Of a DNA stretch of 6,184 nt, positions 1 to 6,062 are shown piece after piece; the stretch's first letter is position 1; every line of letters starts with the position of its first letter. Both the position numbers and the translations under genes were made by a program. Origin of the DNA: Thioalkalivibrio sp. (lineage in GTDB: Bacteria; Pseudomonadota; Gammaproteobacteria; Ectothiorhodospirales; Ectothiorhodospiraceae); NCBI GenBank assembly GCA_007120575.1, contig SKNJ01000332.1, positions 1 through 6,184 on the forward strand. The letters are read 5' to 3'. Under the pieces are notes generated by a model. The model was not told the DNA's origin. It was given only the letters and a program-made list of their open reading frames with translations, and did no database searches.

Positions 1-11
1 CCGACAGATTG

Positions 12-806
12 CTAGAGTGCACAGCAGCACAGCTGGAAGGAGACGTCTTCGCGGGCCGGGGCGGGCCGTCCGCGGAACCCCCGGGGCGCGAAAAAGCGTA
101 CGGTGAAGCGCTGGCGCCCGGCACTGATCTCCGGATAGCAGCCGAGTTCGGGGTCGATACTGACCCGGATCAGCTGCCAGGCATGGCTGGTGTCCAGGGT
201 GCGTTCGAAGTAGCCATCCGCGGCGCTCGCGGCTTCACTCTGGCCAGACGCCCGCATGTAGGACAGCACCTGGACGGTGGCCTCGGCCACCGCGTCGAGC
301 GGTTCGAACCATTCCAGCAGCAGCGCGGTGCGGTCGGCTTCCGGTTGCGCCAGCCAGTAGTGGTAGACCGGCAGGTCGAAGTCGAATGCACCGCCGGGCA
401 GCGCCATGCGCTGGCGCACACTGTTGAAGAATTCGTTGTCGCGCACCCGGTAGTCCAGTGCGCCGGCCTGTTCCTCGAGGGCGAAGTGCAGGCGGCGCTG
501 GGCCTCCATGGTCTCGCGAAAGCGCGTCGGGTCGACGCCGGGCTGGTCGGCCAGCCGGTTCAGGCTGGCGGTCTGGCGTTCGATCTCGCCCATCAGCTCG
601 CGCTTGATGTCGACGCGGGTGGCCAGGGCGTAGATGTCCACCAGCGAGACCAGTGCCTCGTGGTGGTCGAGCGGGCGCCCGGACTCGACGGCGTTGCCAA
701 AACGCTGGCTAAGGGCCTCCATGCGCAGCAGCAGACGGACCCGTTCGTGCAGCGGTTGTTCGAAGGTCAGCAGCTCGGTCACGGTTGGGCGTCCGGCGAG
801 AGACAT
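12..806 (-). CDS. zapD: ZapD, FtsZ-ring-associated cell division protein
   Basis: ZapD (YacF/DUF1342 family) binds the C-terminal tail of FtsZ in the cytoplasm and bundles its filaments, strengthening the division ring. The 264-residue product is slightly longer than the roughly 247 residues of E. coli ZapD. Family signatures are visible: an N-terminal FEQPLHERVRLLLRME segment (residues 15-30), VRQRMALPGGAFDFDLP (130-146), YPEISAGRQRFTVRF (224-238) and a C-terminal VSFQLCCC (255-262), matching the family's usual beta-strand and Cys ending. The N-terminal half is largely helical and the C-terminal half is the beta domain. It starts at ATG 806 and ends with TAG at 12-14, so it is complete. It lies 124 bases after coaE in the usual coaE-zapD order. 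No strong ribosome binding site is visible, and a hairpin sits just before the start. yacG often follows in relatives, but the window ends here. Confidence 0.93.
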   Translation of the reverse strand: MSLAGRPTVTELLTFEQPLHERVRLLLRMEALSQRFGNAVESGRPLDHHEALVSLVDIYALATRVDIKRELMGEIERQTASLNRLADQPGVDPTRFRETMEAQRRLHFALEEQAGALDYRVRDNEFFNSVRQRMALPGGAFDFDLPVYHYWLAQPEADRTALLLEWFEPLDAVAEATVQVLSYMRASGQSEAASAADGYFERTLDTSHAWQLIRVSIDPELGCYPEISAGRQRFTVRFFAPRGFRGRPAPAREDVSFQLCCCAL

Positions 807-811
807 GGGAG

Positions 812-831
812 ACGCGCGTTCCGTCGCGCGT
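812..831 (-). promoter_or_regulatory. Hairpin just upstream of the zapD start codon
   Basis: A perfect 7-bp inverted repeat (ACGCGCG / CGCGCGT) with a 6-base loop ends 5 bases before the zapD ATG. In the zapD mRNA the loop reads ACGGAA, which holds the only Shine-Dalgarno-like bases (GGAA) nearby, about 12 bases from the start. The fold could limit ribosome access. There is no following T-run, so it is not an intrinsic terminator. The structure is seen in the sequence; the regulatory role is inferred. Confidence 0.4.
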
Positions 832-930
832 GTACGGGGGTTCCGTTGATCGTCGCAGTATCAGGCATATGGGGGGCGTTTTTCCACCCGCCCCGAATCT
901 CGCGGCCGCCGGGTCTGTCCGTGCTGGCCG

Positions 931-1530
931 TCACATGCCGCGCAGGCGGTGGTCAAGTTCGGTGACCTGGCGATGCAAGTCTGCCTCCGAGGTGTCGCGG
1001 GTATTCAGGATCTCCGCGTCGGCGCGGGCGCGCCGCTCGTCCGGGGTGAGCTGGGTCGCCATCACGGCCTGGACCTCGGCGGGGCTGCGGCCATCGCGCT
1101 GGCCGACCCGGCGGATCTGCTCCTCGGGTTCGGAATGCACGGTGATGATGTAGTCGAAATCCCCTTCCCAGCCAGCCTCGAACAGAAGGGGGACCACGAT
1201 CAGGGCATAGGGGGGGCTCTCGGGCAGGGCCGCGAGGCGCGTTTCCAGCGTTGCGCGTACCGCCGGGTGGACAAGCTGTTCCAGGGCCTCGCGTTCCGTC
1301 GGGTCGGTGAAGACCCGGGCACGCAACGCCCCGCGGTCGAGGTGCCCGCGGGCATCCAGGACCCCGGGGCCGAAGTGGCTGACAATCGCGGCGTGCAGCT
1401 CGTGCCCGGGTTCCTGCAGTTCGCGGGTGATGGCGTCGGCATCCAGCACCGGGACCCCCTGCGCGGCGAACAGCCCCGCGACCAGGCTCTTGCCGCAGCC
1501 GATTCCGCCCGTGAGTCCGACTCGTCGCAT
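931..1530 (-). CDS. coaE: Dephospho-CoA kinase
   Basis: CoaE catalyses the last step of coenzyme A synthesis in the cytoplasm, phosphorylating the 3'-hydroxyl of the ribose of dephospho-CoA with ATP. The 199-residue protein is close to the usual length (E. coli 206). The P-loop GGIGCGKS is at residues 8-15, following MRRVGLT. DAD at 30-32 and the LVHP segment ending at His88-Pro89 are the family's substrate-binding signatures. The central strand IVVPLLFEAG (111-120) and QRDGRS (144-149) in the lid region also match, and the C-terminal ADAEILN (170-176) corresponds to the usual ADDVIDN-type motif. It starts at ATG 1530, right after the pilD stop with a 10-base gap, so translation is probably coupled. 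The Shine-Dalgarno is weak (GAAG within the pilD end). It ends with TGA at 931-933. Placement after pilD is common in gammaproteobacteria and reflects shared transcription, not a pilus function. Confidence 0.97.
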   Translation of the reverse strand: MRRVGLTGGIGCGKSLVAGLFAAQGVPVLDADAITRELQEPGHELHAAIVSHFGPGVLDARGHLDRGALRARVFTDPTEREALEQLVHPAVRATLETRLAALPESPPYALIVVPLLFEAGWEGDFDYIITVHSEPEEQIRRVGQRDGRSPAEVQAVMATQLTPDERRARADAEILNTRDTSEADLHRQVTELDHRLRGM

Positions 1531-1540
1531 GCCGAACGCT

Positions 1541-2410
1541 TCAGAAGCCCTGGGGGAAATACAGGGCGAGCAGGTTCTCGCCCCAGATCAGCGCAAGCCA
1601 GCCGGCTGCCGCCAGGTAGGGGCCGAACGGGATCGGGATGTTGCGGTCGCGGCCGCGCAGCAGGATCAATGCGATCCCGACCACCGCGCCCACCAGCGAG
1701 GCCAGGAGCAGGATGAGCGGCAGGGCCTGCCAGCCCAGCCAGGCCCCGAGTGCCGCGAGCAGTTTGAAGTCGCCGTAGCCCATGCCCTCCTTGCCGGTGG
1801 CCAGGCGGAAGCCGTGATAGATCAGCCACAGCACCAGGTAACCGGCGATGGCACCGATCACCGCGGACTGCAGGTCGGTGAAGGTGCCGGGGATGTTGAC
1901 CAGCAGCCCGAGCCACAACAGGGGCAGGGTGAGCTGGTCCGGCAGCAGGGTGGTGCGGGCGTCGATCCCGGAGGCGGCGATCAGTACCGCAGTGAACACC
2001 AGTGCGAGGAGGCCCGCGGCAGTGAATCCGAAGGCCCAGATGCTGACTGCGAATAGCAGCGCGGTGAGGGCCTCCACGGCGGGATACTGCCAGCTGATGC
2101 GGATGCCGCAGCCCGGGCAGCGTCCGCGCAGGAACAGAAAGCTCAGGATCGGGATATTCTCCAGCGCATGGATCGGACGCTGGCAGGCGGGGCAGCGCGA
2201 CCGGGGGCGCACCAGGTCGAACGCCTCGCCGGCGGCCGGGGGCTCCTGTTCCAGGATGGCGTGCGCCTCCTGGCTCCATTCGCGTTCCAGCATCACCGGC
2301 AGGCGCGCGATGACCACGTTCAGAAAACTGCCGACCACCAGGCCGAACAGGGCGGCCAGCGGGATGGCCCATGGACCGAGGGCCGCGCTCGCCTCAGCCA
2401 GCATGGGCAT
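1541..2410 (-). CDS. pilD: Type IV prepilin peptidase / N-methyltransferase PilD
   Basis: PilD is an inner-membrane aspartic protease (A24 family). It removes the short leader of type IV prepilins, and often of type II secretion pseudopilins, and methylates the new N-terminal Phe. Numbered from ATG 2410 the protein has 289 residues. It contains VGSFLNVVIARLP (26-38), the cytoplasmic zinc site with two CPxC pairs (Cys73, Cys76, Cys98, Cys101) typical of the bifunctional form, and the two catalytic aspartates: Asp150 in GIDARTTLLPD and Asp214 in GMGYGDFKLL. Several hydrophobic membrane segments follow, and the C-terminal IPIPFGPYLAAAGW is characteristic. The start is ambiguous: GTG at 2413, ATG at 2410 and ATG at 2404 are all in frame, an upstream in-frame stop lies within the end of pilC, and none has a clear Shine-Dalgarno. 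ATG 2410 best fits the N-terminus of Pseudomonas PilD as I recall it. It lies 34 bases after pilC and 10 before coaE. Confidence 0.95.
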   Translation of the reverse strand: MPMLAEASAALGPWAIPLAALFGLVVGSFLNVVIARLPVMLEREWSQEAHAILEQEPPAAGEAFDLVRPRSRCPACQRPIHALENIPILSFLFLRGRCPGCGIRISWQYPAVEALTALLFAVSIWAFGFTAAGLLALVFTAVLIAASGIDARTTLLPDQLTLPLLWLGLLVNIPGTFTDLQSAVIGAIAGYLVLWLIYHGFRLATGKEGMGYGDFKLLAALGAWLGWQALPLILLLASLVGAVVGIALILLRGRDRNIPIPFGPYLAAAGWLALIWGENLLALYFPQGF

Positions 2411-2444
2411 CACCGGGGCGTGTCGTGGAGGGGCGGCGACGCAA

Positions 2445-3656
2445 CTAGATCACCTGGCCCATCTGGAAGATTGGGAGATACATCGCGATCACAAGTCCCC
2501 CGACCAGAACCCCGAGAACCACCATGATCAGCGGTTCGAGCAGGCTGGAGAGGCTGTCGACCGCGTTGTCGACCTCTGCTTCGTAGAAGTCCGCGACCTT
2601 GGCGAGCATCGAGTCGAGAGAACCCGACTCCTCGCCGATCGCAACCATCTGCACCACCATGTTGGGGAACACGGCGGTGTTGCGCATCGACCATTGCAGT
2701 TGCGCGCCGGCAGCGGTTTCGTCGCGCATGCGCTGGGTGGCCTCGCCGTACACCGCGTTGCCGGTGGCCCCGGAGACCGAGTCCAGCGCGTCCACCAGTG
2801 GCACACCGGCGGAGAACATGGTCGACAGGGTGCGTGCGAAGCGGGCAATCGCGGCCTTGCGCAGGATCGGGCCGAACGCCGGGGCGCGCAGGATGGCGAA
2901 GTCGAGGAAGCGGGCGAAACGTTTCGAGCGGCGGCGGGCCTGGACGAAGACGATCCCGATCAGGATCAGCACCCCGAGGATCGCCCACCACCAGGACTGA
3001 GTAAATTCCGAAAGGTCCACCACCATGCGGGTGAACACCGGGAGGTCGGCGCCGAAGCCCTGGAACAGGGCTTCGAATTGCGGGACCACGTAGATCAGCA
3101 GGATCGCGGTAACGACGATGGCCACCACGACCACCGCGGCCGGATAGAACAGGGCCTTCTTGATCTTGGCCTTCAGGGCCTCGGTCTTTTCCTTGTAGGT
3201 GGCGACCTTGTCGAGCAGGGTCTCCAGGGTGCCGGCCTGCTCCCCGGCCTCGACCAGGTTGACCACGAGGTCGTCGAACTGGCGCGGGTGCTTGGCCAGG
3301 GCCGCGGCGAAGGTCTCGCCGCCTTCGACGTCGGACTTGATCTTCAGTATCAGGTCGCGCACCGACGGCTTTTCGTTGCCGCGTCCGACGATCTCGAAGG
3401 CCTGCACCAGTGGGACCCCGGATGCCAGCATGGTGGTCATCTGGCGCAGGAAGTACGCGATGTCGGCGGGGACGATCTTCTTCTTTCCGCCCGAGAGCAG
3501 GGGCTTGGGTTTCTTGCGGATCTTGACGACGTTGATGCCGTTCTTGCGCAGATCCGAGCGCGCCATTGCCTCGCTCTCGGCGGGAGTCTCGCCCTTGACG
3601 CGATCACCGTTCTTGTTGAGTCCTTCCCAGCTGTAGATTGTCCCGGCGTCCGCCAT
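2445..3656 (-). CDS. pilC: Type IV pilus inner-membrane platform protein PilC
   Basis: PilC (GspF/T2SF family) is the polytopic inner-membrane base of the type IV pilus machine. The PilB ATPase is thought to turn it so that pilin subunits enter the growing fibre. The 403-residue length is typical. A short N-terminal region with YSWEGLNKNGDRVKGE (8-23) precedes two tandem T2SF domains. The first holds FLRQMTTMLASGVPLVQAFEIV (69-90) and the second ARFARTLSTMFSAGVPLVDALD (271-292), with the paired motifs EAGEQAGTLETLL (136-148) and AIGEESGSLDSML (339-351). Membrane segments lie at about 171-192, 222-240 and 374-396. The ending YLPIFQMGQVI is characteristic. ATG 3656 is supported by AAGGGGA at 3664-3670. 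It lies 43 bases after pilB, with a strong hairpin in the gap. Confidence 0.97.
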   Translation of the reverse strand: MADAGTIYSWEGLNKNGDRVKGETPAESEAMARSDLRKNGINVVKIRKKPKPLLSGGKKKIVPADIAYFLRQMTTMLASGVPLVQAFEIVGRGNEKPSVRDLILKIKSDVEGGETFAAALAKHPRQFDDLVVNLVEAGEQAGTLETLLDKVATYKEKTEALKAKIKKALFYPAAVVVVAIVVTAILLIYVVPQFEALFQGFGADLPVFTRMVVDLSEFTQSWWWAILGVLILIGIVFVQARRRSKRFARFLDFAILRAPAFGPILRKAAIARFARTLSTMFSAGVPLVDALDSVSGATGNAVYGEATQRMRDETAAGAQLQWSMRNTAVFPNMVVQMVAIGEESGSLDSMLAKVADFYEAEVDNAVDSLSSLLEPLIMVVLGVLVGGLVIAMYLPIFQMGQVI

Positions 3657-3663
3657 CCCACAG

Positions 3664-3670
3664 TCCCCTT
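3664..3670 (-). promoter_or_regulatory. Ribosome binding site of pilC
   Basis: AAGGGGA on the minus strand lies 7 bases before ATG 3656. It is the clearest Shine-Dalgarno among the five minus-strand genes. It fixes the pilC start and suggests independent ribosome entry after the pilB-pilC hairpin. Confidence 0.7.
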
Positions 3671-3682
3671 GTTCTGATACCG

Positions 3683-3701
3683 AGTGCCCGGTGCGGGCAC
3701 T
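3683..3701 (-). promoter_or_regulatory. Strong hairpin in the pilB-pilC intercistronic gap
   Basis: A perfect 8-bp stem (AGTGCCCG / CGGGCACT on the minus strand) with a 3-base CAC loop begins inside the pilB TAG stop codon. Six of its eight pairs are G-C. The next bases (CGGTATCAG) contain no T-run, so a Rho-independent terminator is unlikely. Such a fold could protect the 3' end of the pilB message or mark a processing site that sets different PilB and PilC levels. The structure is seen; its role is inferred. Confidence 0.6.
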
Positions 3702-5412
3702 AATCCGTGGTTACACGATTGATCTCTTCGAGGCTGGTGAGTCCCGCCATTACCTTTTTCAGGCCCGAGCGTCGCAGGTCGTCGATGCCGTCTTCCTCGG
3801 CCAGGGTCGCGAGCTGCATGGAATTCGCGCCCTCCAGGATGGCGCGCTGCATCTTTTCGGTTACCGGCAGGACCTGGTAGATCCCGACGCGCCCCTTGTA
3901 GCCGTTGGTGCACTGGTCGCAGCCGACTGGTTTGTAGGCGGTGAAGCCGGACTGGATGTCCGCATCGGTGAAGCCCTCCTTGCGCAGGGTCTCCTCCGGA
4001 ATGTCCTCCGGAGCCATGCAGTTGGTACACAGCCGCCGCCCCAGACGCTGGGCGATGATCAGCAGGATCGAAGAGGCGATGTTGTAGGGGGGCACCCCCA
4101 TGTTGGCCAGGCGTGTCAGGGTCTGTGGCGCGTCATTGGTGTGCAGTGTGGAGAGCACCAGGTGCCCGGTCTGGGCCGCCTTGATGGAGATCTCGGCGGT
4201 CTCCAGGTCGCGGATCTCCCCGACCATGATGATGTCCGGATCCTGGCGCAGGAATGCGCGCAACGCGCTGGCGAAGGTCAGTCCCACCTTCGGGTTGATG
4301 TTGACCTGGTTGACCCCCGGCATGTTGATCTCCGAGGGGTCCTCGGCGGTCGAGATGTTGCGATCCGGGGTATTCAGGATGCCCAGGCCGGTGTATAGCG
4401 ACACGGTCTTCCCGGAGCCGGTCGGCCCGGTGACCAGGATCATGCCATAGGGGCGGCTGAGGGCATGCAGGTAGGCCTGCTTCTGTTCCTCCTCGTAGCC
4501 CAGTGAGTCGATGCCCATGGATGCGCTGCTCGGGTCGAGGATGCGCATCACGATCTTTTCGCCGTACAGCGTGGGCAGCGAACTGACGCGGAAGTCGATC
4601 GCCCGGCTGCGGGACAGCTTGAGCTTGATGCGGCCGTCCTGCGGGATCCGGCGTTCGGCGATGTCCATGCGCGACATCACCTTGACGCGCGCGGTGATGC
4701 GCGGAGCCAGGGAGTTCGGCGGGTGTGCGACCTCGTGCAGCACGCCGTCGATCCGGAAGCGCACGCGGAAATCCTTCTCGAACGGTTCGAGGTGGACGTC
4801 GGACGCCTTGCGATGGATCGCGTCCATCAGCAGCTTGTTCACGAAGCGAACTACCGGTGCGTCGTCGACACCCTCGCTGCCGTCCGCCGTATCGGGTTCC
4901 TCGCCGGAGTCGATCGCCAGGTTGTCGAGGTCGTCATCCCCGAGATCGTCCATCAGCGAGCTGGCGGCGCTCAGGGCGCCCTCGATCAGCCGGTCCAGCT
5001 TGTGTGGCTCGACCAGGACCCCCTCCACCGGCATCCCCGTGGCGAATTTGAATTCGTCGGTCGCGCCCAGGTTGGTCGGGTCGGAGACCGCGATATACAG
5101 GCGGTTGCCGCGCTGCATCAATGGCAGCGCGTGGTGTTTCTGAATCAGCTTTTCGTTCAGGTGCTCCTTGGGCAGGAGATCCGGCTCGAACGCGCTCAGG
5201 TCGAAGACCGGCAGGCCGAATTCCTCGGCCGCTGCCTCGACCAGTCGCGCCTCGGCGACCTTGCCACGACTGGCGAGCAGCGCCATCAGCGGGGTCTGCT
5301 GGGTGCGCGACTCCTCGACCAGCTCGGATGCGATGTCCTCCGCGATCAGGCCCGCGTCCACCAGACGCTTGGCCAGGCCCGGCAAGCGGGGTGCCGTTGT
5401 GGTTTTGGACAT
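3700..5412 (-). CDS. pilB: Type IV pilus extension ATPase PilB
   Basis: PilB is the cytoplasmic hexameric secretion ATPase (GspE/PulE family) that powers pilus extension through PilC. The 570-residue length is typical. The N-terminal T2SSE_N-type domain (about 10-140) is followed by a very acidic linker (about 154-185). The N2 domain contains KASDVHLEP and VRFRIDGVLHEVAHPP (202-232). The ATPase core has Walker A GPTGSGKT at 329-336, the Asp box EDPSE at 357-361 (usually EDPVE or EDPIE), Walker B with catalytic Glu399 in DPDIIMVGEIRD, and the His box TGHLVLSTLHTN (415-426). A CxxC pair, Cys462/Cys465 and Cys498/Cys501, forms the zinc site expected of PilB and GspE but not of PilT. LTSLEEINRVTTD ends the protein in the usual way. 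ATG 5412 has only a weak AGAGG close by. The first gene of the operon, it diverges from the tRNA-tuf unit. The c-di-GMP-binding RLG residues of MshE-like N-domains are not obvious. Confidence 0.97.
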   Translation of the reverse strand: MSKTTTAPRLPGLAKRLVDAGLIAEDIASELVEESRTQQTPLMALLASRGKVAEARLVEAAAEEFGLPVFDLSAFEPDLLPKEHLNEKLIQKHHALPLMQRGNRLYIAVSDPTNLGATDEFKFATGMPVEGVLVEPHKLDRLIEGALSAASSLMDDLGDDDLDNLAIDSGEEPDTADGSEGVDDAPVVRFVNKLLMDAIHRKASDVHLEPFEKDFRVRFRIDGVLHEVAHPPNSLAPRITARVKVMSRMDIAERRIPQDGRIKLKLSRSRAIDFRVSSLPTLYGEKIVMRILDPSSASMGIDSLGYEEEQKQAYLHALSRPYGMILVTGPTGSGKTVSLYTGLGILNTPDRNISTAEDPSEINMPGVNQVNINPKVGLTFASALRAFLRQDPDIIMVGEIRDLETAEISIKAAQTGHLVLSTLHTNDAPQTLTRLANMGVPPYNIASSILLIIAQRLGRRLCTNCMAPEDIPEETLRKEGFTDADIQSGFTAYKPVGCDQCTNGYKGRVGIYQVLPVTEKMQRAILEGANSMQLATLAEEDGIDDLRRSGLKKVMAGLTSLEEINRVTTD

Positions 5413-5443
5413 GGGCCTCTGCTACCCGCAACTCGGTGATGCC

Positions 5444-5462
5444 CCACACTTTACGTGTGTGG
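5444..5462. repeat. Inverted repeat in the pilB leader
   Basis: CCACAC and GTGTGG face each other across 7 bases. An alternative register gives CACAC-TTTAC-GTGTG at 5445-5459. It lies 32 to 50 bases upstream of the pilB ATG, downstream of the candidate pilB promoter, where it could be an operator or a leader hairpin. No regulator can be named from the sequence. Confidence 0.4.
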
Positions 5463-5504
5463 ACGGTGGAAGGGAAACGCCCCGAGGGGCCGGCTCCCGC
5501 TCCG

Positions 5505-5533
5505 ATCATAGGTGCCAACCCCATACCGGGCAA
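5505..5533 (-). promoter_or_regulatory. Candidate sigma-70 promoter of the pilBCD operon
   Basis: On the minus strand a TTGCCC -35 box (5528-5533, 4 of 6 consensus) is separated by 17 bases from a TATGAT -10 box (5505-5510, 5 of 6). Transcription would begin near 5498, giving a leader of about 85 bases before pilB. TTGGCAC within the spacer resembles a sigma-54 -24 element, but the matching -12 GC element is missing, so sigma-70 is preferred. Confidence 0.45.
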
Positions 5534-5606
5534 GGAAAAACCGCGGCGGGCCTTCGTGTTCGGGTCGGCCGGCTCGGGCCCCGGACAAGGATACCCGTCG
5601 GGTGGC

Positions 5607-5636
5607 TTGACGCTGGCTGGAGAGCTGGTTCAGAAT
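5607..5636 (+). promoter_or_regulatory. Sigma-70 promoter of the tRNA-tuf operon
   Basis: TTGACG (5607-5612, 5 of 6 consensus) lies 18 bases from CAGAAT (5631-5636, 4 of 6). The GC-rich stretch ACGCGGC (5637-5643) follows as discriminator, so the start is near 5643-5645, about 8 bases before tRNA-Tyr. A GC-rich discriminator is the known signature of tRNA and rRNA promoters inhibited by ppGpp and DksA, so stringent control is a reasonable inference. Confidence 0.65.
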
Positions 5637-5651
5637 ACGCGGCTTGATCGA

Positions 5652-5736
5652 GGAGGGATACCCAAGCGGTCAACGGGGGCAGACTGTAAATCTGCTGGCT
5701 CAGCCTTCGGAGGTTCGAATCCTCCTCCCTCCACCA
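5652..5736 (+). tRNA. tRNA-Tyr (anticodon GTA)
   Basis: This 85-base tRNA includes an encoded CCA end. The acceptor stem GGAGGGA (5652-5658) pairs with TCCCTCC (5726-5732), followed by discriminator A and CCA (5734-5736). The anticodon arm is GCAGA / TCTGC around the loop CTGTAAA, with GTA at 5686-5688. The long variable arm (5696-5708) is the class II feature expected of bacterial tRNA-Tyr. The T arm is GGAGG-TTCGAAT-CCTCC. It is first in the operon and corresponds to tyrU in the E. coli tufB unit. Confidence 0.97.
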
Positions 5737-5793
5737 AATGATTTCCAGGGCCAGCAGCCTGAGCGGGGTGGTGGCACGGTCAGCCAGGGTTCT

Positions 5794-5867
<74 letters not shown>

Positions 5868-5880
5868 GTTGTTGGTCGGT

Positions 5881-5902
5881 CCGGGATCGGTGTGCGATCC
5901 GG
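5881..5902 (+). other. Hairpin in the tRNA-Gly / tRNA-Thr spacer
   Basis: GGATCG (5884-5889) pairs with CGATCC (5895-5900) across a GTGTG loop. The flanking CC and GG add two more pairs if G5883 is bulged. It lies in the 53-base spacer of what should be one primary transcript, where RNase processing must occur. A processing signal is inferred, not shown. Confidence 0.4.
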
Positions 5903-5920
5903 TTCCGGCAGTTAGGCAAG

Positions 5921-5996
<76 letters not shown>

Positions 5997-6049
5997 TATT
6001 AATGTCAGCGTACAACCTGCGTCGCTGTTGAGTTTTAGCGTCACGATCC

Positions 6050-6056
6050 GGGGAAG
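6050..6056 (+). promoter_or_regulatory. Ribosome binding site of tuf
   Basis: GGGGAAG ends 6 bases before ATG 6063 and supports that start. The 66-base spacer from tRNA-Thr also holds a weak 5-bp inverted repeat (CAGCG at 6006-6010, CGCTG at 6023-6027) followed by a T-rich stretch. That is too weak to call an attenuator. Confidence 0.55.
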
Positions 6057-6062
6057 CGAGAG

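Larger units (their letters stand above)
5413..5651. other. Divergent intergenic region between pilB and the tRNA-tuf operon
   Basis: This stretch of 239 bases has no convincing gene. It holds a candidate promoter on each strand and the inverted repeat in the pilB leader. The block GCCCC-GA-GGGGC lies at 5479-5490, and a nine-base repeat GGCCGGCTC occurs at 5488-5496 and 5567-5575. In many gammaproteobacteria pilA sits divergently beside pilB; here that place is taken by translation genes. Confidence 0.7.

Noticed and set aside
873..894. Possible terminator between coaE and zapD (GGGGCG / CGCCCC)
   Set aside because: A 6-bp stem with a 10-base loop and no T-run after it in the direction of transcription; read-through into zapD is more likely.
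807..930. Separate promoter for zapD in the coaE-zapD gap
   Set aside because: TGATACT resembles a -10 box, but no acceptable -35 lies 16-18 bases upstream.
9..965. Plus-strand open frame of 318 codons opposite zapD
   Set aside because: Shadow of zapD; no family motif and composition typical of antisense frames.
1200..2372. Minus-strand open frame of 390 codons overlapping pilD and coaE in another frame
   Set aside because: Proline-, arginine- and glycine-rich out-of-frame reading of two intact genes.
1848..3677. Plus-strand open frame of 609 codons opposite pilC and pilD
   Set aside because: Long antisense frames are expected in GC-rich DNA with biased third codon positions. The product is low-complexity (His, Asp, Gln, Gly rich) with no recognisable domain, and it spans two clear genes.
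5505..5519. Sigma-54 promoter for pilB (TTGGCAC)
   Set aside because: The -24 half is good, but at the required spacing the -12 element lacks its GC; a sigma-70 reading of the same region fits better.
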